DNA of 64,000 nucleotides from Gongronella butleri. Its lineage: Eukaryota > Mucoromycota > Mucoromycetes > Mucorales > Cunninghamellaceae. The position numbers and the translations under genes were made by a program. Of the stretch, positions 44,822-54,151 are shown piece after piece. The DNA lies in the NCBI GenBank assembly GCA_025201375.1, contig JAIWZP010000001.1, positions 372,001 to 436,000 on the forward strand, read 5' to 3'. Each line of letters begins with the position of its first letter. Positions within the stretch are counted from its first letter, which is position 1. Under the pieces are notes generated by a model. The model did not search any database. It saw only the letters and a list, made by a program, of their open reading frames with translations, and was not told the origin of the DNA.

Positions 44822-46749
44822 GAAAAAAAAAGAAGGGAGGATGGTATCAAAAGACGGAAGAAATGAAGAAAAAAGTGGACGATGACAGGGGGTATCTGGG
44901 TGTTGGTACAAGGAAAAGAAAAGCAAAAAGAAAAGAAAGCAAGGCCAGGCAAGCTTGGCTATTTATACACGTCGCAGCCTGTGGTTACATCCATTATGAT
45001 TTTGGGGGGATCGATGCGAGGAGAGACCACCTGGTGCAACAAAAAAAAAACGTTCATGCCCTAAAAAAAGGAGGCGCATAGCAAGACTCTGCCTCTCTCA
45101 CTCTCTCTTGGCCGTGCCATCCGCTCCCCCCCCTCACGAGCCCCCACCCCTCTTTCTTTTTTTTTCTCAATGTTGCTGAACCATGACTCTCTCTCTCTCT
45201 TGCATCGTGTCGTGCTCCATTGATCGCGGACCTGTCGGCGTCCGCCTCCATTTGGCTGTCCACGATCATCTCAACCCCCCTTTTTTACGCGAAACTCCTT
45301 GATTTTAGTTTCTTCCTCTCAATGACATTTCACACACAGTGCGCACACGCACTCTTAATCTCTTTTTTTTTTTTTTTTTTTTACCGTGCCATGGCACGTC
45401 ACGTCACCAAAGCGCAGCGAAATTGTCTCTCCTCCCCCCTTAATTTTTTTTTTTTCGCAGCACCCGTGATTCGATTTTTTTTTAAATGCGCAACGTCGTC
45501 TGATTTTGCATTGTGCAACACCTGTCGCCGCTTGATTTTTTCCCATCCAGACGCTTTTTTTGGATGGTCGCCGTGCCAGGTTGAACAGGGCCAAAAAGTG
45601 AGAAGCATCCGGCTTTTTTTTTTTTTTTTTTTTTTTTTTTTCACTCGTTGCTGTTTTTGTCCACGAGATTGCATTCTTTCTTGGGATAAAAAGAAGCCAT
45701 TAGAGCCTCCTGCACGTCTGAAGAACGCGTCAGCCATGTCGGTTACGCCTCTGGGTTCTCTCCTTTGTTCTTTTCCCCCCTCGGGCGCCGGGACAACCGC
45801 CTTTTGGGAATGCCATTCGGGTCCATCCTAAAATTGAGCAGGTGCAGCATCTCTCTCTGACTCTCTCTTCACAATGGTTGCATTTTGCCATATACGGGAG
45901 ACCTGACACTCACACAAAAAAGGAAACGCAACCGCGTCTCTTTCCAAGAAGAAAAAAAAGTGATCATTTGGGGGGGGGGCTGTCATGACCCACCTAGCAA
46001 CAAGGCTAATTCATGCATGAGCGAAGGGGGACTAGTTGACGCGCGTGTCGTCGCCTCACCCCCGGGGCGCGGGGCCCGTTCCTTGGCCTGTTACTATCAT
46101 GAAGAACTAGAAAATATTACAAAAACGCAAAAACAGGATGTAACGAGCCGCCCAATCTTTATTAAAAGGTGGTCAATGGGACCGGATAGACATCAAGGAC
46201 AAGGCGTGATGCAACAAGGAGCAAGCCAGGTACCACGAGCAAGGCGTTTGGATACTTTTTTTTTTGTGTTCTTGAGCCGTACAAGCACAGATCCACCCGT
46301 GTCACCTAGACCTACCTCAAAAAGCCTTATTTCTCATGCACGATGAACTTGTTTCATCGTGGCATGACTCTTTTTATTTTTACACCAAGCCATGGTGTCG
46401 CCATTGAAAAAAAAAGAAACTGTTGGGCATCTTTTACAAATCCTTTGAGGATTAGGCTGCAATGACGCCCATCACAGCCTCCTTATGGCAAGCAGAGAGC
46501 TTCAGGAGGCACGGAACACCTACCCCGCGCTCAAATTCGCGCGCGCGCTTTGCTGTGTATGTGCGAGTATGTGCGTCTCCTTTTTTTCACATCTCGCGAT
46601 TAAAACAAGATCATCTTGGTGCTAGCTGAATTTAGCGCGCGTCGCTTCATCACTCGCCCTGAGAACATGAACAAAAAAAGAGTTTCTGGGCCTCCTGTCT
46701 TTCTCTTTCCCAAGTCACGTCGCGTGATTTTTTTTTGAGGGGGGTTTGG

Positions 46750-46781
<32 letters not shown>

Positions 46782-47664
46782 AAACAAGTGCGTCTCTTGT
46801 GACCAGTTGGCTTGAGCACTCTCTGTTGAAGCCATCGTAATGGAGCAAGCCGCAACTTTCTTTTTGCGTTATCCGGCAGCTCGGGTTATTGCCTGCTCTT
46901 GCTTGGCAAAACGCGGACAAAAACGAGGCAATCCCGGTTGCCATCTCTTTTTGCTTCGCCCTCTATCTTGGCATGCTCACACTCTCTCTGAGAACCCCTG
47001 CTTGAAAGGCAATGCAATATCATGAGCTGGGACGCGCCCTGAAGAGGCGGCGCGCGCTCCCCTCGTTGTCCCCGTCTTGTACCTTTTTTTTTTCATCCTG
47101 CAACTGTTTGATCTCTCCTTTTTTTTTTTTCTCATTTCCCATGCACAATGCGCGCGAAATCCATTTGCCGACGGAGGCCAGGAGACGACAAAAAGGTGGG
47201 GTGAGAAAAAAAAAACACACCCATGGCGCCCCCCTCCCCCAGGTTTTTTTTATGTTGTGTGGGCGATATGATCCGCCTGACGTGCACAGGTGATCTCAGA
47301 AAGGCTCGAAAGGTATCACCAAGAAAATCATCCCCATGATCAAAGGGGACAATCCCTTTGTACACCATCATCTTCTTTTTGTAGGCCATTGCCAAGAAGA
47401 AACGCGTCCAATAAATGGCAGGACATCACGGGGCACGTTATCGCGTCATTCGCTTCGCCGCGCCGATGCCAAAATAGGTAGATGGCGAGGGCAATGGACA
47501 AATGGAGCGCGTCACGGGGGGGCCAATTTCCGTTTAAACGCTTGTCAATTCGAAAACGATGCAAATTCCATGACTCTCCACGTTTGGTCACGGGGAAAAA
47601 AGTTGACATACAAATACAACAAGCCGCTCCATTGGGCACTATTTTTTTTTTATTGTCTAGTCAT
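44822..47664. other. gene-poor 2.8-kb region
   Basis: No supported gene. It holds CT-rich microsatellite stretches (45085-45205), long T runs (45614-45641, 46748-46777), a G run near 45968, and a GC-rich patch near 46060. A strong inverted repeat occurs at 46335-46366. Short frames overlap the homopolymers and are not credible. Confidence 0.4.
46335..46366. repeat. inverted repeat, 13-bp arms, 4-bp loop
   Basis: Left arm CATGCACGATGAA, loop CTTG, right arm TTTCATCGTGGCATG. The arms pair over their whole length with one bulge. It is followed by a T-rich stretch. It could fold in RNA on either strand. No gene contains it. Confidence 0.5.
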
Positions 47665-48573
47665 TTAAAGGCCCAGAGCCTTGTCCAGGGCAATTTTTGC
47701 GTCGTCTTCAATGTCGAGCATGGGCGGCAGGCAATCGCCAATGGGGACACCTTGCTTGCGGAGCACATGCTTGATGCAAGCGATCATGCCGTGCTCAGCG
47801 ATAAGGTCGACGCCCGGTTTGATCTCCTCCGCGGTATTTTTCGCGCCAGCAACGTCGTTGTTGAGCAATTGAGCGACCAAGTTGCTGACCTGGCGCGGGT
47901 AAATGTTGCCTGCAATGGACGTGATGCCCGTGTACCCGTGGTTGGTGAATGCATCGACAAAGGTGGCGTCAAAACCACTGAAAAAGGTGTATTCTGTGTT
48001 TGCCGTAGCTTTGTGTTCCTTGAGCGCGGCTTTGATCACGTTGACATTGGCGGGGTTGCCTGCTTCCTTGAGGCCGCACACGTTGGCGGCGTCGCGTGCA
48101 ATTTTAATAAACGTGTCAGGTTGCAGATCAAATCCTGTGCGGCGTGGATTGTTGTACAAAAAGATGGGCACCTCGGGCACGCTTGCGGCAACGGCCTTGA
48201 CGTAGCCCTCAGCCTCGCGCTGCGACGGGATCCGGTATGGCGGGAATCCAAGCATGATGCCATCAAAACCCGACGCACGCGCCGCAATGGCCAGTGTTTT
48301 CGCGTCTTCCGTCTTGAATGCAGCAACACCCGCGTACAGCGCGCACGGCGCCTTGGCCGAGGCGCGCACCGTGGTCGCCACAACGTCAAATAGCTGCTTT
48401 CGCTCGTCGATCGTCATACAGTGCTGTTCGCCCGTCGACCCGCTGACAAGCAAGCCGGGCACCTGTTGAGAAAGATAAAATTGGACCACGGCAGGCACAG
48501 ACGCAACGTCCAGCTGCGCACCCTTGGTGAACGGCGTCACCATAGCAACAGAGTAAGGAATAAAACGCGCCAT
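47665..48573 (-). CDS. dihydrodipicolinate synthase/N-acetylneuraminate lyase family aldolase
   Basis: A single exon of 302 residues. Class I aldolase features are all visible: the carboxylate-binding GSTGEQ at 45-50, Tyr140 in YNNPRRTG, and the Schiff-base Lys169 in CGLKEAGNPANV. The TIM-barrel length is typical. Known family reactions include 4-hydroxy-tetrahydrodipicolinate synthase, N-acetylneuraminate lyase, L-2-keto-3-deoxysugar aldolases and 4-hydroxy-2-oxoglutarate aldolase. As fungi make lysine by the aminoadipate route, a sugar-acid or hydroxyproline catabolic role is more likely than lysine synthesis. The specific substrate is not inferable. Intronless in an intron-rich genome, which raises the possibility of bacterial origin. 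It is preceded by an A-rich leader. Confidence 0.87.
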   Translation of the reverse strand: MARFIPYSVAMVTPFTKGAQLDVASVPAVVQFYLSQQVPGLLVSGSTGEQHCMTIDERKQLFDVVATTVRASAKAPCALYAGVAAFKTEDAKTLAIAARASGFDGIMLGFPPYRIPSQREAEGYVKAVAASVPEVPIFLYNNPRRTGFDLQPDTFIKIARDAANVCGLKEAGNPANVNVIKAALKEHKATANTEYTFFSGFDATFVDAFTNHGYTGITSIAGNIYPRQVSNLVAQLLNNDVAGAKNTAEEIKPGVDLIAEHGMIACIKHVLRKQGVPIGDCLPPMLDIEDDAKIALDKALGL

Positions 48574-49310
48574 TGGATTGAAAAATGAAAGGGGTGCGAT
48601 AAAAAAGAGAAAAAAAAAAGTGATTTTTCTCTCAATTTACTCGATTTCCCGACGCTGCGGTCTTTTTTATCCTCCTTTTTAAATCCGCGCACACACGATG
48701 ACAAATAAGGTACCAATCATGCTCTGCCCCTTGAGTCAGACCATCTCATGTCAAAAAGAAATGATGAATTTTTACTTTTTTTTTATGCAAAATGGGGATA
48801 AAGAATGCGTCGCACTACACTTCATTGTCGCAAATAAAGAAACAAAAATGAGTTGGACAGCCTTCACGACAATAAAGAACGCTTTAAAACTTACGTGAAG
48901 TAATTTGCGGCTATAGCAGCCTTTTACGCATGGCGGTGATCCGGCGCGGAAGAAGAAATGGATGAACAGGGCAGCGGTCGGCAATCTGGAAGACACCAGG
49001 GGTGAATTACATCCATAGCCGACATGCCAGGAAAGACCAGCCAGAGTGGGCAGCGCTTGCTTTAAAAGCGGCCGGGGCAGAGGTCTTGAAGCGGCCAAGA
49101 GGAGGACCAGGGCAGCCATAAACGAGGATTTCCATGTCTTATCAGTAGAGGTCTTGCAGCAGGTCTTGGGGAGTGGTTGTGGTGGAAGAATATGATGAAT
49201 GAAGACCATTCAATACCAGGCATGTCGCATTTTTATACCTTTCGACTTCTCAATGATCGTCGTGGTTCATTTACGGACGTCATTGCTGCTTGGACTTTTT
49301 CAAAGAGCAC
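48574..49310. other. intergenic region upstream of aldolase gene
   Basis: No supported gene. It is AT-rich near the aldolase start (GGATAAAAAAG on the coding strand near 48665 could serve as TATA), and mixed further on. Confidence 0.35.
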
Positions 49311-49700
49311 CACGCGTTCCAGACCGACCCCTTGCTGCTCATCGTGCCGTGATCGTCAGTGGACGTCAGCCCTTACCGCGGAACCACAAAGAGCACTGCA
49401 AAATTGTGGTCGCGATTTTTTTTTTTTTTTTACAAGTGCATGGCTCGCTCAGATTAATTTACTTGCAGCTCATCGTGGAGTAATCATCAATGGTAAGCAT
49501 GTTTTTCTCCTTAAAGTGCGTGCGTGACGCCAACCCTCACCGAGGAAACATGAAGAGCACAAACCTAAATTGTGGTCGCGTTTTTTTATTTTTTTTACAA
49601 GATCATCATACGCTCAGCTTATTTTATTTGCAGCGTGTATTGATGTTCAATGGCAAGCATACTGTAATAAACGCGTGTGTGAGTGTTTCAAAGAAGAACA
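49311..49700. repeat. tandem array, unit 130-165 bp, about three units
   Basis: Repeated landmarks: GCTCATCGTG-type starts near 49334, 49465 and 49630 (the last diverged), AAATTGTGGTCGCG at about 49402 and 49566, each followed by a T run and ACAAG. GGTAAGCATG / GGCAAGCAT follows the start block. Units carry T-tract-CAG and GGTAAG words that mimic splice sites, but no frame joins them into a protein. Confidence 0.55.
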
Positions 49701-49817
49701 AAGAATCAGACAGCGACAACTCGCCATTGTTTTGCGACATTTTCTGTTTTTGAACCGCGGCAACCTAAATGGGCCGGTGCGCCATGTCTAATTCAAATTG
49801 CGACAACAAAATGTGAA

Positions 49818-51443
49818 TCATCTGTATTCCATGTTATAGGTCTTGTACACGGTGATAAGGTCATTGGTGGCGTGGTAATGTTGCGGCTGTAGCTGCAGGA
49901 GTTGGATGGCCTTTGTGCGCGTCTGGCACACCTGCCGCACGTGCAAAATGGACCATAGCGCTTCAAACGGAATGGCAGCCGGCGACAATGTCCGTTTTGA
50001 AGACGGTGGAGGCGCGCCATCGTCTGAGCTGGTGTCAATGTAATTGTATTCATAGTCGTCGTCATCATCCTCTTGGTGCTCCAGCGCTAATTCCATATCA
50101 AAATCGTCCTCATTGCCCCAATCGCATGAATTGGACGGCGACACTGGCCATTGCGAGAGATGGAGCTGCTGGTTCATGGTCGCTGCAAGTTTTCTATCCG
50201 TATCACCGTCGCCGGGGGTCGATGAAGACGAAAGGGGTATAAATTCGTTGCTTTCGGGGGGAATTTCGTTTTTTTCGGTTTCCACTGGCCAGGCATCACT
50301 CGTTGGTGCGTCGTCCACGGGCCAAGCTGCACTGGCGGGTGCTGGCGCAAAGGTATCAGACCAGGGACATTCGTCATTCGATGCGGGCCACGGCAAATCA
50401 TCGTTTTCTTGTTCCGTCGTGTTTTGCGCGTCGCGTGCCGCGCGCTCATCGTGCTCGAGCGTGTGTGCCTGGCACAGCTGCGAGAGGTACGTGTCCAATT
50501 GCTCGATAATCGCATTGTCCGGCAACGGCGGCGCATCGTAGTACGGAAAATCGAAATGCGCGACAAGCTGATGCGGCTGTTGCTGCGCCACCTCACGCAC
50601 TTTGCTGTTGCCAGTCGACGCCATCTTTGTAAACACACATGCTTGTGTGCAATGACCGTGCTCGAGCTCGTCCTCCTTGCCTTGCAACAGGCCAATCCCA
50701 TGATATTCGATGTCGTAGCCAAAATCGTCCGCAATGGCCTCGCACCTTGTTAAACAGGAGATCAAAATTAGCATTGATGATGGCTATTTCTTTTTTTTTT
50801 TTTTACCATTGTTGAAACTCGGCACGCGTCCATTCAAATTTATGGTCGTCGTGGCGAAATGTTGCGTCCTTGGTACCATACGCGAGATTTGGGAAATGAA
50901 CATTGTATTCGGCATTTGGCGTGGTGATGATGACAAGTGGCGGCGCGTACGTGCCAAAGAGCACGGAACGCAGACCGCGCAAAGTGGGCGGGTGCACATG
51001 CTCAATGACCTCGGAGCAAATCCACGCATCGCATGCAGCATCGACAATTCTTTGATCGCACTGGTCCACGGAGCCCTGGTACAGATCAATGGCTAATGGA
51101 GCCTCACGCAGGTGTGTATAATCCGCTGGCCACGGCTGACACGCGACTTTGGCCTCGCGCAGCACCAATTCGTCGATATCAAGGCCAATAAGATGCTCAA
51201 AGGGGCAACCATTCTCAATTGAAGGCGGAATGAGGTACGACAGCACAGACGCCTCGCCACACCCATAGTCCACGATCTATCAGGAGAAAAAAAAAAAAGT
51301 GAGCGAAACATCGCAAAGACAACCTATTTTTGTTTTATTACCTTGCGCGACTTGTGTTTTTTAAGCGTGTTAAAGATAAAATGGCGTCGTTGTTCCCAGA
51401 GAGGCGGTGTAAAGCGCGTCCCGGCAATGGCGTGGTCGTCCAT
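49818..51443 (-). CDS. HEN1: small-RNA 2'-O-methyltransferase HEN1
   Basis: Three exons: 51443-51342, 51276-50807 and 50745-49818, giving 499 residues. SAM-binding motif I is VDYGCGEASVLSYL (about 36-49). HEN1-specific metal-binding residues are Glu123, Glu126, His127 (EVIEHVHPP) and His179 in FRHDDHKFEWTRAEF. This combination is diagnostic of HEN1 rather than other methyltransferases. The catalytic domain ends near residue 230. A long disordered acidic/Trp-rich tail follows (DLPWPASNDECPWSD..., EDDDDDYEYNYID), and a short ordered end (FEALWSILHVRQVCQTRTKAIQLLQLQPQ). Known reaction: methylation of the 2'-OH of the 3'-terminal ribose of small RNAs, protecting them from uridylation and decay. 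Implies an RNA silencing pathway in this organism. No dsRNA-binding or La domain, as in animal and fungal short forms. Confidence 0.88.
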
Positions 51444-51592
51444 GAATGAACAAAGAAATAAAAGAGGGGGAGGGAGAGAAAGGGAGGGGAAAATGGGGGA
51501 GGGGGAAGAGAGGCGCAGAATCAAAAAAAAAAAAATAGCGCGCTTTCCAAAAAATAAAAAAACGTCCTCCTTTTTTTATTATTTTTGTGTTT

Positions 51593-52723
51593 TTACGGTG
51601 TGATGCATACTTTGACGCCTTGGCCGTGGACCAAGACTTGCCACGCATCCTGGAAGTTTTCCATGGGGAATTGATGTGTGATCATGGCGGCCCAGGGCAT
51701 GGTTGGGTTTGCCAGCATCTTTACGGCGCGGTGCATGCAGTAAGGGCTCGTGCGACTGGTGCGGATCGTCAATTCGCGGCGGTACATTTCAAACGGGCGG
51801 ATGGTCACGCGCGCGTCACGAGCCGCCACGCCAACCCACACAACAACGCCTCCAGCTTTGGCATGCGAAATCGCCTCTTCCATTGTCTGTGCACGACCCA
51901 CCGTCTCAAACACAACGTCAAACGCGTTTTCATCGAGAAATGGGTCGGCTGCAGCAAGCTCGCCCGGTGCAAAAGTGTCCGACACGCCGAATTGCTTGGC
52001 CATGGTGCGCCGCGCTGCATTCGGCTCGATCAATGAGACGCGTGCGCCGCTCAACACGCTTGTTGCCGCCGTCATCAGGCCAATGGGCCCGCCGCCAATC
52101 ACCAGCACACGGTCGCCTGTTTTCACCGCGCCGAGATCCACGGCATGGATCGCACACGCCAATGGCTCTGCGAGCGACGCAACGGCCGGCGACACGGTCC
52201 CCTCAGGCACACGCACCGCATTCCGCAGCGGCACAATCGCATAATCCGCCATGCCCCCATCTTGCATCAACCCAATGATCTTCAAATCAGGGCAAAGGTG
52301 GTATTTTTGCCCCCGGCAAAAGCCGCATCCTTGACACGGGATGTTGGGATCAACAGCAACAAGATCGCCGACACTCAGACGAGTCTGTGCCGACGACGCA
52401 TGCACCCGCACTACATGCCCGGAGAATTCGTGGCCAATAATCACCCCGCGCTTCGCATATGGCAGCTTGCCGTGACAAATATGAAGGTCAGAACCTTAAA
52501 TTCAAAAAAAAAACAGATTCATCTTTTGACACATTCTTCCCCATCATCACCACCCAATTCGTTTTTTTTTTTTTTTTTTTTTTTTACCGCAAATGCCACA
52601 TGCTGCTACTTTGATGAGGACGTGGTCGAGCGGGAGTGCGGGAATTGGCTTGGAAACGACCTGGATGGAGCCATTGGTTTCCCAAACGGCAGCATCCATT
52701 GATGTTGGCTCGGCAGGCGTCAT
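51593..52723 (-). CDS. zinc-dependent medium-chain alcohol/polyol dehydrogenase
   Basis: Two exons: 52723-52588 and 52494-51593, giving 345 residues. The GroES-like domain carries catalytic zinc ligands Cys45 (ACGICGSDLH) and His67-Glu68 (GHEFSGHV), and structural zinc Cys99, Cys102, Cys105, Cys113 (IPCQGCGFCRGQKYHLC). The Rossmann domain has VLVIGGGPIGLMTA. Sorbitol/xylitol dehydrogenase and threonine dehydrogenase relatives are the nearest matches. The motif DPNIPC and NPxxP-type C-terminus fit the polyol dehydrogenase side, but the substrate is uncertain. The acidic residue that sets NAD preference after the Rossmann beta-2 strand appears as E (SLIEPNAARR). The single intron holds a 24-nt A run on the coding strand. 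Start codons of this gene and HEN1 are on the same strand, so it is not divergent. Confidence 0.88.
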
Positions 52724-53019
52724 GTTGTAGGATCAGACTTGTAAAAGCAAACAATAGATGTGGAAAAAAAGGAAAAGAAAGAGACAGGAATTGATGGGCG
52801 CGCGCGTGAGAGGAATAAAAAAAATTCAGGAACTGGTGCCACAAGAGCCATCCCGCAAACCCGCATTGGCGCCCCGATGCGGGGCACAGCTCCATCATAA
52901 TATTGTAGCGCCATCGGCCAAGTTTTGTGGCCAAGAAGAACCTAGGTCGCAATCGACGAGAAGCTTAATTTGCACGCTGGTAAAATGAGCCCAACGATTT
53001 AGACATATTTCAAACACGC
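52724..53019. other. promoter side of dehydrogenase gene
   Basis: A 296-bp stretch upstream of the dehydrogenase, with A/G-rich sequence in the first 80 bp. No gene is seen. Confidence 0.35.
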
Positions 53020-53720
53020 TATGCTCGCCATTGGAACGCGTACACATTGATTCACTGCAGTAATAAAGGTTGCAAAGTCGTTGCTTCCATAGAACGAGAG
53101 TAAATTCTTAGCCCTCTGAGGAACACTGGTGAGGCGGCAGATGACGTTTGTGTGAAATGACCAAAATGGCGACTTTTTCGACATCCACTCTCTGGATCCT
53201 CGATTTTTATGATATCTATTGTAAGATGGTGATTAGTGCAATGACGAAATCAATTTCAACGTAATGACAGCAAGGTCCTCAGTAAACCCATCGCCAGTGT
53301 GCCAACCCCCCCTTAAAATCGAAAACATAGATCCTTAGAATGACGCCAAACTTGCACACATTTATGATAAATATTGCGTAGAGAAACTAATAAAATAGCG
53401 TGACACATCTGCTAGTTGACGAGCAATGCGCGATTTTGGATTTTTTTCTTTCCGGGCGAATATCGCGAGGAAAACGCTCCTCAGTGTCGTGCAAATGCAT
53501 CCACGATCTGTGGATGGCCAGGTGCATAAATGTAACGAGGACAATGAGCGGCCAACACAGATGTAGTGTAGTAACAGAGCTCGTTAATGCCTTTTTACTC
53601 TCGTTTTTCGAAATGAATTGAATATGTGCTCTAAAAAAAATGCAATCAATACATTGTGCAAAAATAGTCATATAAATGTATATCAAGTTCTTCCAATAGC
53701 AGCTAGATTTCAATTGACGA
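53020..53720 (-). repeat. dispersed degenerate repeat, copy C
   Basis: The third member of the dispersed family, in the same orientation as copy B. Core TGCTA-GTTGAC-GAGCA at 53410-53425. ATAGATCC...GCCAAACTTGCACACA near 53326-53360 matches TTAGGTCT...GCCAAACTTACACACA of copy B. AGCAATGCGCGATTTTGGATTT near 53422 matches AGCAATGGGCAGTTTTGGATTT. Minus-strand frame HCSSTSRCVTL parallels HCSATSRSIAL of copy B. Edges approximate. Confidence 0.55.
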
Positions 53721-53965
53721 TGTGCATTGTCTAGTGGGTTTGCAAACGTCAATGTCGTCTAGGGAAAAAAAAGGCACCAATCGCATAAAGAAATCAGGAA
53801 AACCTCGGTTTCTCTGTTGTTGTCCATTTTATCCAGGCGTGGTGGCCCTTTTTTTTTTTTTGTACAGAAAAGAAGTAAAATGGCACCTTGAATGTCTCTC
53901 TATTCAACGAGTATATGTTCTAGAGAATCAATTCACCACTGAAAGGCTTGAAAATGTTTTTTTAC

Positions 53966-54010
<45 letters not shown>

Positions 54011-54151
54011 GTGGGTTTGGGGCGACATGTCAGCATGCTGGAGATATTCAAGCTCAGCCCGCAATTGGGTGAACAAGGGCGGTGGTTTGGGGCGTGGTGT
54101 TTCTTGCTTCCTTTTCTTTCGTGATCGTCTTTTTTTTTTTTTTTTTTCTTT
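53721..54151. other. intergenic with a 40-nt T run
   Basis: Holds the longest homopolymer of the window (40 T, 53970-54009) less than 150 bp before the PPR start. A second T run (54130-54146) lies immediately upstream of the ATG. Confidence 0.45.

Noticed and set aside
45180..45205. CT microsatellite as a regulatory element
   Set aside because: A simple dinucleotide repeat with no gene nearby to regulate.
45220..45831. 203-residue plus-strand frame
   Set aside because: Several stretches of poly-F come from T homopolymers. No motif or splice partner.
47482..48393. 303-residue frame antisense to the aldolase gene
   Set aside because: Pure shadow of the highly GC-biased third positions of the sense gene, with no recognisable motif.
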